Source: an uncultured Lachnospiraceae bacterium
Lineage (GTDB): Bacteria > Bacillota > Clostridia > Lachnospirales > Lachnospiraceae
Direction: 5' to 3'
DNA length: 64,000 nt
Assembly: GCA_934352055.1 (NCBI GenBank)
Contig: CAKRJY010000004.1
Coordinates: forward strand, 1-64,000
Part shown: one piece after another, positions 16,442-24,295 of the stretch
Layout: each line of letters opens with the position of its first letter
How positions within the stretch are numbered: the stretch's first letter is position 1
Notes under the pieces: model-generated
What the model saw: only the letters and a program-made list of their open reading frames with translations
Databases searched by the model: none
Told to the model about the DNA's origin: nothing
Made by a program: the position numbers and the translations under genes

Positions 16442-17680
16442 CTAATTAGATAACGATTTGTGAAGAACTTCCATTCCTTTTTGTACCTGGTTATCCAGAA
16501 GTTCGTCATACGTATCGTCATCACCGCCGAGGAACTGATACTCCAATTCAACATCCGGTGTGATACCTGTCTTATGAATGCATTCCCCACTTGGCGTATA
16601 ATATGTCGCCATGGTCACCTTGATGGCACTGCCATCCGAAAGCGGAACCGTCGTCTGTACAATACCTTTACCAAATGTCTTTGTTCCAATCAACGTACCA
16701 TAATCAAAATCGCGAATCGCGCCTGCAAATATTTCTGCTGCACTCGCCGTATTTCCGGATGTCAAAACCGCCATTGGCATATCGATCTGCTTTTCGTCAT
16801 CCGATGTATAAGTGGTACGTTTTCCATTCTTGTCTTCCATATAAACGGTTGTACCTTTTGGTAAAATATCATCTAAAATACCAACAACAGAATCTACCAG
16901 ACCGCCGCCATTAAAACGCAAATCATAAATAACGGCCTTCATGCCCTGTGATTGCAAATCCTTCATTGCGTCCTCAAATTGCTTCTGTGTATTCTCTGAA
17001 AACTCAGACATATAAATATAGCCGATTTCATCGTCCAGCATCTTGTATCGTACACTCGGAACAGCCACCTGTGCCCGCGTCACTTCCACAACATTGGTCA
17101 CACCATCGCGCTCATATTGTACCGTCAGCTTGGTACCTTCTTCCCCGCGTATACGATGTACAAACTGATCCAAATCTTCTGACTCTGCCTGATGGCCATC
17201 TACTGAAATCAGAATATCATCTGCCTGCAAACCGGCTTTTTCTGCAGGAGAATCTTCATACACATTGACGATGCGCACTTGCTTCGTCTGTGTATCTTTT
17301 GTAAGGACAGCGCCAATACCAGCATAATTTCCTGTGGTATCAATCATCATATCTTCGTATTCCTGTGCTGTATAGTAAACAGAATACGGATCGTTCAGAC
17401 CTTCCATATAGCCTTTGTATATTCCCTCTGTCAGCGCCTCATCATCAATATCTTCATAGTAATAATGCTGTACTAACGATGCAATGTACTGAAGCTTTGA
17501 AAAATTGAATCCTTTTAATGAGCTTAAGGTACCACGCAGTGCAAATGCCACAACGCCAAGAACCAGCACAACCACAAGCAGACAACTTAAAACGCCTGTG
17601 ACAACACCTCTGCGAAATGACTTTACTTTCTTTTTCTTACTCGTAATCTCCGCCTCTGATTGTTCTTTTATTTCTTCCAT
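16442..17680 (-). CDS. S41 family C-terminal processing peptidase
   Basis: Secreted or membrane-anchored serine protease of the Ctp family, 412 residues. A basic N-terminus, then one membrane segment at about 26-48. A PDZ domain (about 115-200, with GIGAVL and DSPAEKAGLQADDILISVDG) and the S41 catalytic core follow. The catalytic serine lies in TSGNTASAAEIF (Ser313) and the lysine in TFGKGIVQ (Lys338). It is directly downstream of ftsE-ftsX, a frequent arrangement in Firmicutes where it is thought to act in cell-wall remodelling or in processing of hydrolases. The gap to ftsX is 67 bases. Close to CtpA/CtpB by domain order. Confidence 0.92.
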   Translation of the reverse strand: MEEIKEQSEAEITSKKKKVKSFRRGVVTGVLSCLLVVVLVLGVVAFALRGTLSSLKGFNFSKLQYIASLVQHYYYEDIDDEALTEGIYKGYMEGLNDPYSVYYTAQEYEDMMIDTTGNYAGIGAVLTKDTQTKQVRIVNVYEDSPAEKAGLQADDILISVDGHQAESEDLDQFVHRIRGEEGTKLTVQYERDGVTNVVEVTRAQVAVPSVRYKMLDDEIGYIYMSEFSENTQKQFEDAMKDLQSQGMKAVIYDLRFNGGGLVDSVVGILDDILPKGTTVYMEDKNGKRTTYTSDDEKQIDMPMAVLTSGNTASAAEIFAGAIRDFDYGTLIGTKTFGKGIVQTTVPLSDGSAIKVTMATYYTPSGECIHKTGITPDVELEYQFLGGDDDTYDELLDNQVQKGMEVLHKSLSN

Positions 17681-17747
17681 TTTTCCATCCTCTCAGAACG
17701 CTTTCATTCCCAATATATTGCATCAGGGTAATCCCTATGCAATAGGA

Positions 17748-18656
17748 TTACACCTGTAAATGCTTATGAAGGGTCATACGGCTTCCGATATAACCGATAC
17801 CAACACCTAGTACCAATGACACCGGCACCAAAATAGTAAACACGGTAGTCACCGGAATAAAGGAGAACATATCTCCTACAAATTGGAAGCGTTCCGATAC
17901 ATAAGTCACAATTCCCTGATAAAGGAAGAACAAAAGTGCCAACGGAATCACAGAGCCAATCAAACCAATAAATACACCTTCCACGACAAATGGTGCACGC
18001 ACAAATTTGTCCTTTGCTCCAATCAATTTCATGATCGCGATTTCTTCTTTTCGCACGGAAATTCCCACGGTAACCGTATTATTAATCAAAAATACCGCAA
18101 CGGCCACTAAGATAATAATAACGCCGACAAAAATATATCCTATCAGGCTGTTAAAATCAGATAACGTCTGCGCTGCTACTTCTGAATGGCTGACTTTTCG
18201 CACGCCATCCAGACCGGATAAATAATCAACCAGTGTCTGCTGCATAGAAACGTCATTTAAATAAATTTCATATCGCTCTGAATTTGCCAGTGGATTATCG
18301 TCTGCAAACCCTTCTGCTGCCGCTTCGTTTCCTTCAAAATAGGAATCCTTAAAAGAAGCCCATGCTTCATCTGCAGAGACAAAGTCATACTTTGCAACTT
18401 CTGCTCGCTTACCGATTTCTTCGCCCACCTTGTCAATCTGTTCCTGACTTATACCCGGCTCAAAATAAACGATAACGGCAACGCCTTCCTCTGCTGAGTG
18501 TACCATTGATGTAAAATTGACACCAATGGAATAAAATACGCCAAACAAAAAGATACATGCTGACATCGTTGCAATCGATGCCAAAGAAAACAATTTATTT
18601 CGCCAGATATTTTTTAGCCCTTGTCCAACGTTATACAAAAACGTACTAAACTTCAT
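17748..18656 (-). CDS. ftsX: Cell division protein FtsX
   Basis: ABC-type membrane subunit that couples ATP use by FtsE to activation of peptidoglycan hydrolases outside the cell. It is 302 residues long from ATG 18656, which has GAGGTG at the end of ftsE. One membrane segment at about 22-44, an extracellular domain to about 165, then three more segments (about 170-195, 220-250, 265-295), which is the type VII ABC transporter plan. It overlaps ftsE by 11 bases. The cognate hydrolase may be the NlpC/P60 protein at 21171-22370, but that is inference. Confidence 0.94.
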   Translation of the reverse strand: MKFSTFLYNVGQGLKNIWRNKLFSLASIATMSACIFLFGVFYSIGVNFTSMVHSAEEGVAVIVYFEPGISQEQIDKVGEEIGKRAEVAKYDFVSADEAWASFKDSYFEGNEAAAEGFADDNPLANSERYEIYLNDVSMQQTLVDYLSGLDGVRKVSHSEVAAQTLSDFNSLIGYIFVGVIIILVAVAVFLINNTVTVGISVRKEEIAIMKLIGAKDKFVRAPFVVEGVFIGLIGSVIPLALLFFLYQGIVTYVSERFQFVGDMFSFIPVTTVFTILVPVSLVLGVGIGYIGSRMTLHKHLQV

Positions 18657-19329
18657 GTGTATCACCCCATTTCCCGTCACTCACGACGACGCCTTTTTTG
18701 ATTGTGATGACACGTTTATTCATCTTTCGAACGATTTCACTGTTGTGTGTGACAACAACAACGGTCGTTCCCCGTTCATTAATCTCTTCCAACAGATGCA
18801 TGATTTCCCATGCATTTGTGTTATCCAGATTACCCGTCGGCTCATCTGCTAAAAGAATCTTCGGTTCGTTGACAAGAGCTCGCGCAATTGCAACACGCTG
18901 CTGCTCACCACCGGAAAGCTGGCGTGGCAGAGACTTGTATTTTGCTGCCAGACCAACAAGCGAAAGCATAAGCGGTACTTTTCGTTTGATTTCACGCGTT
19001 GAAGATTCTACAACCTTCATTGCAAAAGCTACATTTTCATAAACATTACGATCCTGTAATAAGCGGAAATTCTGGAATACAACACCGATATTTCTACGGA
19101 AATATGGTATCTTTTTATGTGTCACAGACGACAATTTCTGGTTATTGATATAGATTTCACCCTTTGTAGGTTCCAGTTCCTTAAGTAAAAGCTTAATCAA
19201 AGTAGATTTACCGGATCCACTTTTACCCATAATAAAAACGAACTCCCCCTGCTCAATATTGATACTGACATCATTGAGCGCCGGCACACCTTGCTGGTAT
19301 GTCTTACTAACGTGTTCTAATCGAATCAT
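18646..19329 (-). CDS. ftsE: Cell division ATP-binding protein FtsE
   Basis: ATPase partner of FtsX, 227 residues. Walker A is GKSGSGKSTLIKLLL (about 36-50), the Q-loop GVVFQNFRLL (about 86-95), signature LSGGEQQRVAIARAL (about 138-152) and Walker B ILLADEPTGNLD (about 158-169). The sequence starts MIRLEHVSKTYQQGVPALNDVS as in FtsE of other Gram-positive bacteria. The gene follows the CdaR-like regulator by 30 bases and could be read from the same promoter. Confidence 0.95.
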   Translation of the reverse strand: MIRLEHVSKTYQQGVPALNDVSINIEQGEFVFIMGKSGSGKSTLIKLLLKELEPTKGEIYINNQKLSSVTHKKIPYFRRNIGVVFQNFRLLQDRNVYENVAFAMKVVESSTREIKRKVPLMLSLVGLAAKYKSLPRQLSGGEQQRVAIARALVNEPKILLADEPTGNLDNTNAWEIMHLLEEINERGTTVVVVTHNSEIVRKMNKRVITIKKGVVVSDGKWGDTHEV

Positions 19330-19359
19330 TGCTTATTCTATCTCCTAAATGATGTAAAA

Positions 19360-20448
19360 TTAAAAGTCCTGACTTTCCATATATTTCATGTATTTTACAA
19401 CCATCAGCGCAATTTTAAACGTAATGGCATCTTCAAATACACGCAAATCCAGTCCTGTGCTCTTTTGTAATTTATCCAAACGATACACAAGCGTATTTCT
19501 ATGTATATAGAGTTGTCTTGATGTCTCAGAAACATTCAAGCTGTTTTCAAAGAATTTGTTGATGGTAGATAAAGTCTCTTCATCAAAATCATCCAAATCC
19601 TTTCCATCAAAAATTTCCTTGATGAACATCTTGCAAAGTGGAATCGGCAGCTGGTAAATCAAACGCCCTATGCCAAGTGCTGAGTATGCGATAATGCGCT
19701 TATCTGCAAAGAAAATCTTACCGACATCCAAAGCCATACCCGCTTCTTTATAAGAACGTGACACTTCTTTGATTTCTCCAACAATGGTACCATAGGATAC
19801 GCGGATTCTATCATCGCGATCTTTGAGTGCATCGATAATCACTGCAGCAGTCTTACGGATATCCTCATAGGTTTCCTGATCCAAAAGCTCTTTTACCACA
19901 ATGATATTGTGTTCGTCTACTGCTGTAACAAAATCTTTTGTCTTGCCGCTAAACAAACTACGCACACGGTCAATCGCGTCTCCATCCTTGTGTTCGCCTG
20001 TCTCTACAATCATAACGACTCTTCTGGCATTGATATCTACATGCAATTTTTTGGAACGATTGTAAATATCTACCAGCAACAAATTATCCAGTAATAGGTT
20101 TTTGATAAAGTTGTCCTTATCAAAACGCTCCTTGTAAGCCACCATCAATTCCTGAATCTGGAATGTCGCAATCTTTCCGACAAGCAAAGCCTCTTCCTCA
20201 TCATTTCCTTTGGCTAACACAATAAACTCTAACTGCTGTTCATCATATACCTTGAAGAACTGACAGCCAGATACCACCTGACTCTCCGCCTCAGATAATG
20301 CAAACGTAACCGCCGACTCGCGGTACTGTCCCGGATTCATGATTGTAGATGCCAAAACACCGCCTTCACTGTCTACAACAGCAAAGTCTACTTTCGTAAT
20401 CTGATGCAGACCGTCAATCGTATTCTGTAGCGTCTGATTCGAAATCAT
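19360..20448 (-). CDS. CdaR/PucR-type helix-turn-helix regulator
   Basis: A 362-residue regulator of the sugar diacid/PucR kind. The N-terminal about 130 residues match the sensory 'sugar diacid recognition' layout, with TLQNTIDGLHQITKVDFAVV at the start. The middle part (about 150-270) resembles the GGDEF-like middle domain of CdaR. The C-terminal helix-turn-helix has LNVSETSRQLYIHRNTLVYR at about 304-323. The effector is unknown. In Clostridia this family occurs just upstream of ftsE, as here (30-base gap), but the reason is not known. Its ribosome site is GGGAGGAAAGGAA before ATG 20448. The long non-coding region lies upstream. Confidence 0.82.
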   Translation of the reverse strand: MISNQTLQNTIDGLHQITKVDFAVVDSEGGVLASTIMNPGQYRESAVTFALSEAESQVVSGCQFFKVYDEQQLEFIVLAKGNDEEEALLVGKIATFQIQELMVAYKERFDKDNFIKNLLLDNLLLVDIYNRSKKLHVDINARRVVMIVETGEHKDGDAIDRVRSLFSGKTKDFVTAVDEHNIIVVKELLDQETYEDIRKTAAVIIDALKDRDDRIRVSYGTIVGEIKEVSRSYKEAGMALDVGKIFFADKRIIAYSALGIGRLIYQLPIPLCKMFIKEIFDGKDLDDFDEETLSTINKFFENSLNVSETSRQLYIHRNTLVYRLDKLQKSTGLDLRVFEDAITFKIALMVVKYMKYMESQDF

Positions 20449-20731
20449 TTCCTTTCCTCCCTTATCTATACAATTTCCACAATTTGTCCATATACTTTTT
20501 TGATGTTTTTCACATACTTAATTGTTATTTTAATATAATCTGCCAAAAAAATAAAGAGGGAGACGTCACTTTTTTATGCAAAATCCCTTTTACCGTAAAT
20601 ATTCTGTCAATAGACCCAAATTTTGACATTTTTCCACATTTCAAAAGTCAATCCCTTTTTCTTTTTTCGACATTTTTTATCACAAAATCACAAAACAGAT
20701 GTTCTTTTCGTTGTTTACAAATTCCATGTTT
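20449..20731. other. AT-rich non-coding stretch upstream of the CdaR-like gene
   Basis: About 280 bases with no convincing gene. It holds many T-tracts and several TTGACA or TGTCAA words but no complete promoter could be placed by eye. A TTTTCCACA at 20630-20638 is one mismatch from a DnaA box. This is the left part of the 720-base non-coding region that continues with the DnaA-box-like cluster and the 6S-like RNA. Confidence 0.5.
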
Positions 20732-20815
20732 TTATCCCCAAAATTGTGGATAAAGTTGACAAATCCGTGTATAAGTACATTTTTCCCACTTTTTCGCCCC
20801 CAAAATTGTGGATAA
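20732..20815. promoter_or_regulatory. Cluster of DnaA-box-like 9-mers
   Basis: Two perfect TTATCCACA boxes on the minus strand (20745-20753 and 20807-20815), each within the same 14-mer AAAATTGTGGATAA on the plus strand. A third, TTATACACG (minus, 20766-20774), and a fourth, TTATCCCCA (plus, 20732-20740), each differ by one base from TTATnCACA. Four boxes in 84 bases of AT-rich DNA is unusual. The genes on both sides run the same way, which argues against a replication origin. A DnaA-titrating or DnaA-regulated site is more likely (inference). Confidence 0.55.
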
Positions 20816-20944
20816 GTTTTTTCGCCAACTCACGTGAGCGGCAGCATTTTCTCGCAATTTTACCTTTTTTGTGCAGTTCTCCCAAAAAACACTTTTTGCC
20901 TTGACAATATTATTGTCTGAATACTTTTTAACAAGCAAGTTTTT

Positions 20945-21125
20945 AGAATTTCTTATAAGTGTAGCCCTGAATATCTGTCGCAGGCGGACACATCCTGACG
21001 GCAGTCGAAGCTGTGCAAAAGACAGCTTTTATCTGCCATGTGGTCTCTAAGAAATTTGCCTAACCTGTTCTAAAGTAATCTTTCTGGTGCTACTGACCCG
21101 TGCCGCGCTGTCTTACAGAACTACA
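20945..21125 (+). ncRNA. ssrS: Structured RNA, candidate 6S RNA
   Basis: No protein fits here, but the sequence is strongly structured and not AT-rich like its left flank. Outer ends TGTAG (20960-20964) and CTACA pair. A nested hairpin shows ACAT/ATGT, GGCAG/CTGCC and AGCTGT/ACAGCT around the loop GCAAAAG. The plus strand carries CCCTGA...TCGCAGGCGGACA...CCTGACGG in the same order as the 5' half of 6S RNA (CTGAGATG...TCGCAAGCGGGCC...CCTGAGCC in E. coli), and the 3' part, with GCTACTGACCCGTGCCGCG, recalls its other half. TTGACA at 20901-20906 is a possible -35 on the plus strand. 6S RNA binds housekeeping RNA polymerase. The family call is by eye only. Confidence 0.5.
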
Positions 21126-21157
21126 GAAAAAAGCCTCAGGCATTGCCTGAGGCTTAT
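21125..21157 (-). terminator. Terminator of the NlpC/P60 gene, possibly bidirectional
   Basis: AAGCCTCAGG, loop CATTG, CCTGAGGCTT. On the minus strand it is followed by TTTTTTC and ends the wall-hydrolase gene 18 bases after its stop. On the plus strand it may also stop the 6S-like RNA, with a weaker T-tract. Confidence 0.88.
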
Positions 21158-21170
21158 CACTTTGCTTTTA

Positions 21171-22370
21171 TTAGTAGATTCGACGAACTGCTAAAATCGG
21201 GCTGTAGTTTACGTTGGTATAAGTAATACCAGAGTTTGAGTTAAGCGCATTCACAATCGTTCCATTACCAGTATAGATACCTACGTGTCCACTGTAACAT
21301 ACGATATCACCTGCCTGCATAGAATTCACATCTACACCATAACCTACGCTACGCATTGCACTTGAAGAATGTGGAAGTCCCACACCAAATGCAGAATATA
21401 CACCCATAACAAATCCAGAACAGTCTGTTCCGTTTGTTAAGCTAGATCCACCATATACGTATGGATTACCAACAAACTGAGATGCATAACTTACAACTGC
21501 CGATCCGCCAGCACCACTTGGAGCTGCATAAGATGAAGATCCACCGCTGTAATATGATCCAGAAGATGCTTTTCTTTGTGACGCTGCCGCTGCTGCAGCT
21601 GCTGCCTTACGTTCTGCCTCTTCTTTTGCAAGTCTTGCTGCTTCTTCTTCTTTTGATTCCGCTGTTACATAGTCTGTTGATAACGTAACAAACTCTAACG
21701 ATACATATCCTTCATACTCAAGTAAAGATACCTTTACCCAACCAGTATCTGCCATAGATTCATCTGTTACAACAAGGTCATCACCTTCTGGAACCATTCC
21801 TTCTACAGAAGATTCTGTCGTCGGCTGTTCTCTTACATATAAAGTCTGCGTGGTAACAGTAGCAAGTCTTGTCGAAACAGACTTTGCTAATTCCTCATCA
21901 CCAACAACTACAAATTCACATTTGACATAACCGGTACAGTTACCAGATGTAATCTGATACCAATCACCCTCAGTTGCAAGTACTGTTGCTGCTGACTTAT
22001 TGTATAACTTACCAACAACATCCCCGTCCTCGCTTGGGGTACTACGGATATTAACGTAATTGTCAACCTGAGCAATTGCTACATTTGCATATTCAGACTC
22101 TGGTGCCTGCTGCTCAACCGTTGTTGTATTGTTGTCTGCTACATCACTTGTGTTATTTGCCGCTGCAGAAGCATCTGATAAGATATTCGCCAGCGTCAAA
22201 GATACACCAGATAATGTAGAATATGAATTCGATGCGACTGTTGCACTATCTGTAGATGCCATACCTACAACACCTGCAACCGGAGAAGCAAGGGATGTCA
22301 TGGAAACACTGCCCAAAAGCACACCTGCTGCAATCGCATATGAAATATTCTTCTTTCCATTTTTTCTCAT
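21171..22370 (-). CDS. Secreted SH3b-SH3b-NlpC/P60 cell-wall hydrolase
   Basis: A 399-residue exported enzyme that would cut peptide stems of peptidoglycan. ATG 22370 is chosen (GGAGG 10 bases upstream). A signal peptide fills about 1-29. Two bacterial SH3 domains follow (about 90-150 with YVNIRSTPSEDGDVVGKLY, and about 165-235 with TLYVREQPTTESSVEGMV). After them come an Ala/Glu-rich coiled segment (about 240-265), a Ser/Tyr/Gly linker, and the NlpC/P60 domain, with catalytic Cys in GTDCSGFVMGVY and His in GHVGIYTG. The next polar residue is Asn in VNALNSNSG. Driven by a near-consensus promoter. Possible client of FtsEX. Confidence 0.93.
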   Translation of the reverse strand: MRKNGKKNISYAIAAGVLLGSVSMTSLASPVAGVVGMASTDSATVASNSYSTLSGVSLTLANILSDASAAANNTSDVADNNTTTVEQQAPESEYANVAIAQVDNYVNIRSTPSEDGDVVGKLYNKSAATVLATEGDWYQITSGNCTGYVKCEFVVVGDEELAKSVSTRLATVTTQTLYVREQPTTESSVEGMVPEGDDLVVTDESMADTGWVKVSLLEYEGYVSLEFVTLSTDYVTAESKEEEAARLAKEEAERKAAAAAAAASQRKASSGSYYSGGSSSYAAPSGAGGSAVVSYASQFVGNPYVYGGSSLTNGTDCSGFVMGVYSAFGVGLPHSSSAMRSVGYGVDVNSMQAGDIVCYSGHVGIYTGNGTIVNALNSNSGITYTNVNYSPILAVRRIY

Positions 22371-22398
22371 GTTATCGTAAACCTCCATGTGAAACATT

Positions 22399-22416
22399 TG
22401 TTACGAAATTGTTACA
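22399..22416 (-). promoter_or_regulatory. WalR-like direct repeat at the NlpC/P60 promoter
   Basis: Minus strand: TGTAAC, 5 bases, CGTAAC, differing by one base from the WalR/YycF box (TGTWAH-N5-TGTWAH). A weaker pair, TGTCAC and GGTAAC, lies upstream of the -35 at about 22464-22479. WalR commonly controls wall hydrolases of this kind. No walRK genes are in the window, so this is a suggestion only. Confidence 0.35.
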
Positions 22417-22427
22417 TCACTTGTGTC

Positions 22428-22456
22428 ATTATAGCAAAGGGTTTGTAGCATGTCAA
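22428..22456 (-). promoter_or_regulatory. Near-consensus promoter of the NlpC/P60 gene
   Basis: Minus strand: TTGACA (22456-22451), 17-base spacer, TATAAT (22433-22428). Both hexamers are perfect. Confidence 0.88.
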
Positions 22457-22482
22457 CCCTGATTCGTTACCAAAATGTGACA

Positions 22483-23412
22483 TTAATGTGTTTCGTATAA
22501 ATAACGTTCCACAGATGTAATTGCGTTCGCTCCATCGGCTGTCGCGGTAATGACCTGGCGTAGTTGTTTCGTACGACAATCTCCTGCAACAAAAATTCCC
22601 GGAATATCTGTCACACCATCTTCTGCTGCAATAATATAGCCTGCATCATCCCGCTTTGGCAATCCCTGGATATCTTTCGTATTTGGCGAAATACCTACTG
22701 CGATAAAAATTCCCTGCACAGATAATTCCGATGACTGCTGTGTCTTTTTATTCGAGACGCGTACTTTTTCCACCATATCTTCGCCAACAATCTCATCCAC
22801 CACGGAATCCATCACACACACAATATTTTCTTTTTCTTCCACCTGCTTTTGTAATACTTTTGCTCCACGAAAAGCATCGCGTCTATGAATCAAATATACT
22901 TTATTGCATCCCCTGGCTAAAAATAATGCATCTTCCAGTGCAACATCACCGCCACCTACAACGGCAACATCACGTCCTTTGAAAAAAGCTCCATCACAGG
23001 TTGCACAATAGGAAACACCCATGCCACAAAGTTCGTTTTCGCCCGGAACCCCTAACTGCCGGTGTGACGCTCCCATGGCAAGCACAACGGTTCTTGTCTC
23101 AAAATCCCCATCGCTTGTACATACCAGTTTATAATCCCCGTGATCTATAATCTCTTTTACAGTGGCCGTCTTTACTTCAGCCTGCTGCGCATCTACATGA
23201 CCACGCATTTTCTGTCCTAATTCCATGCCACTGATTCCCGGTAGTCCCGGATAATTATCCACCTCATACGTATTGATAATCTGACCACCACTGATTGGTG
23301 TCTTTTCCAGCACCAGTGTCTCTAATGCAGCTCTCTTCGCATAGATTGCTGCTGCAAGTCCCGCCGGACCACTTCCTATTATAATAACATCATACATCTC
23401 TTTTTCTGCCAC
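22483..23412 (-). CDS. trxB: Thioredoxin reductase
   Basis: NADPH:thioredoxin oxidoreductase, a cytosolic flavoprotein of 309 residues. The FAD motif IIIGSGPAGLAAAIYA is at 10-25 and the redox-active pair CATC at about 136-139. The NADPH motif VVGGGDVALEDALFLA is near 151-166, and the C-terminal GIFVAGDCRTKQLRQV binds FAD. The start is GTG at 23412, whose ribosome site is weak; ATG five codons later (23397) is possible with AGGAG 14 bases upstream. No thioredoxin gene is next to it. Confidence 0.93.
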   Translation of the reverse strand: MAEKEMYDVIIIGSGPAGLAAAIYAKRAALETLVLEKTPISGGQIINTYEVDNYPGLPGISGMELGQKMRGHVDAQQAEVKTATVKEIIDHGDYKLVCTSDGDFETRTVVLAMGASHRQLGVPGENELCGMGVSYCATCDGAFFKGRDVAVVGGGDVALEDALFLARGCNKVYLIHRRDAFRGAKVLQKQVEEKENIVCVMDSVVDEIVGEDMVEKVRVSNKKTQQSSELSVQGIFIAVGISPNTKDIQGLPKRDDAGYIIAAEDGVTDIPGIFVAGDCRTKQLRQVITATADGANAITSVERYLYETH

Positions 23413-23521
23413 TCCTATCTTCTCTTGTTTTTTTCCTTCTGATGTGCCATACTACAATTAAGTATGACAATAAATTCCAAAGTTATACCTTATATCCTAA
23501 CCTCAGGAAGGAGGAATCGTC

Positions 23522-23722
23522 ATGAACCTTACACCTATATCTAACAGTATGATTGCCGACTCCGGCGCATTACAGCAGATTGGCATTGCCATGTTGAGCA
23601 AGCAATTAGATACCGCCACATCTTCCGGTGATCTTCTTGCCGCTTCCCTCGCATCTATGCCTGCTCCTGTCTCAGAGGCTTCTGTAAATGGAATCGGCCA
23701 GAACATTGATCTGCGCGTCTGA
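23522..23722 (+). CDS. YjfB-family small putative motility protein
   Basis: A 66-residue protein with a very strong AAGGAGG site 8 bases before ATG. The sequence ISNSMIADSGALQQIGIAMLSKQLD followed by a short linker and a C-terminal GIGQNIDLRV is typical of the YjfB family, which is linked to motility by occurrence and regulation, its function being unknown. The helix at about 15-30 is amphipathic. It is a single plus-strand gene converging on ridA, with a shared terminator after it. Together with the chemotaxis receptor at 46.6 kb it suggests a flagellated organism. Confidence 0.85.
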   Translation: MNLTPISNSMIADSGALQQIGIAMLSKQLDTATSSGDLLAASLASMPAPVSEASVNGIGQNIDLRV

Positions 23723-23749
23723 TTTGATTCATACAATTCTATAACAAGT

Positions 23750-23785
23750 GCAAGAAAAGAACCGCTACGGGTTCTTTTCTTTTTG
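23750..23785. terminator. Bidirectional terminator between yjfB-like and ridA
   Basis: AAGAAAAGAACC, short loop GCTACG, GGTTCTTTTCTT, with T-rich tracts on both strands. It serves the two convergent genes. Confidence 0.85.
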
Positions 23786-23808
23786 CCTTCTACCATGATA
23801 AACTTCTC

Positions 23809-24183
23809 TTATTTCAAAGCAATTGCTTCAATCTCAAGCATAACATCCTTTGGAAGTCTTGCAACTTCTACACAGCTACGGCTTGGATATGGTTCTGTAA
23901 AGTATTTTGCATAAACTTCATTGATTGCTCCAAAATCATTCATTTCCTTAATAAAAACGGTTGTCTTAACGACCTGACTGATATCTGTTCCTGCGGCTTC
24001 CAATAAGTTCTTTAAATTGGTAAATGCCTGTTCTGCCTGTGCCACTGAACCTTCCGGAATATTACCTGTTGCAGGATCTACCGGGATGATACCGGATGTA
24101 TAAACCATACCGTTTACTTCGATTGCCTGTGAATATGGTCCGATTGCTGCTGGTGCCTTATCCGTTGCGATTACTTTTTTCAT
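23809..24183 (-). CDS. ridA: RidA family enamine/imine deaminase
   Basis: Hydrolyses reactive enamine/imine intermediates released by PLP enzymes such as threonine dehydratase. It is 124 residues, the usual length of the trimeric YjgF/RidA subunit. AIGPYSQAIEVNGMVYTSG (about 13-31) and the C-terminal PSRSCVEVARLPKDVMLEIEAIA (about 99-121) are diagnostic, with the key Arg in PSRSCVEV. The start ATG 24183 has AGGAAG upstream. It appears monocistronic. Confidence 0.94.
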   Translation of the reverse strand: MKKVIATDKAPAAIGPYSQAIEVNGMVYTSGIIPVDPATGNIPEGSVAQAEQAFTNLKNLLEAAGTDISQVVKTTVFIKEMNDFGAINEVYAKYFTEPYPSRSCVEVARLPKDVMLEIEAIALK

Positions 24184-24295
24184 GTTTTTATACTTCCTTT
24201 CTTCTGCTATCTAAAGCTTCTTACATTTATTTCTATTTTTACTGTTTGTTATTATATCACACCCCTGGTAACACGGACATAAAATATGATATGGT

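Noticed and set aside
20732..20815. Chromosomal replication origin
   Set aside because: No dnaA, dnaN or other origin genes nearby and gene direction does not change here.
20945..21125. The structured RNA read on the minus strand (riboswitch or other)
   Set aside because: No minus-strand promoter is visible after the NlpC/P60 terminator, and the 6S-like block order is on the plus strand.
23503..23796. 97-residue minus-strand frame over the yjfB-like gene
   Set aside because: It runs through the terminator and opposite a gene with a strong ribosome site and family match.
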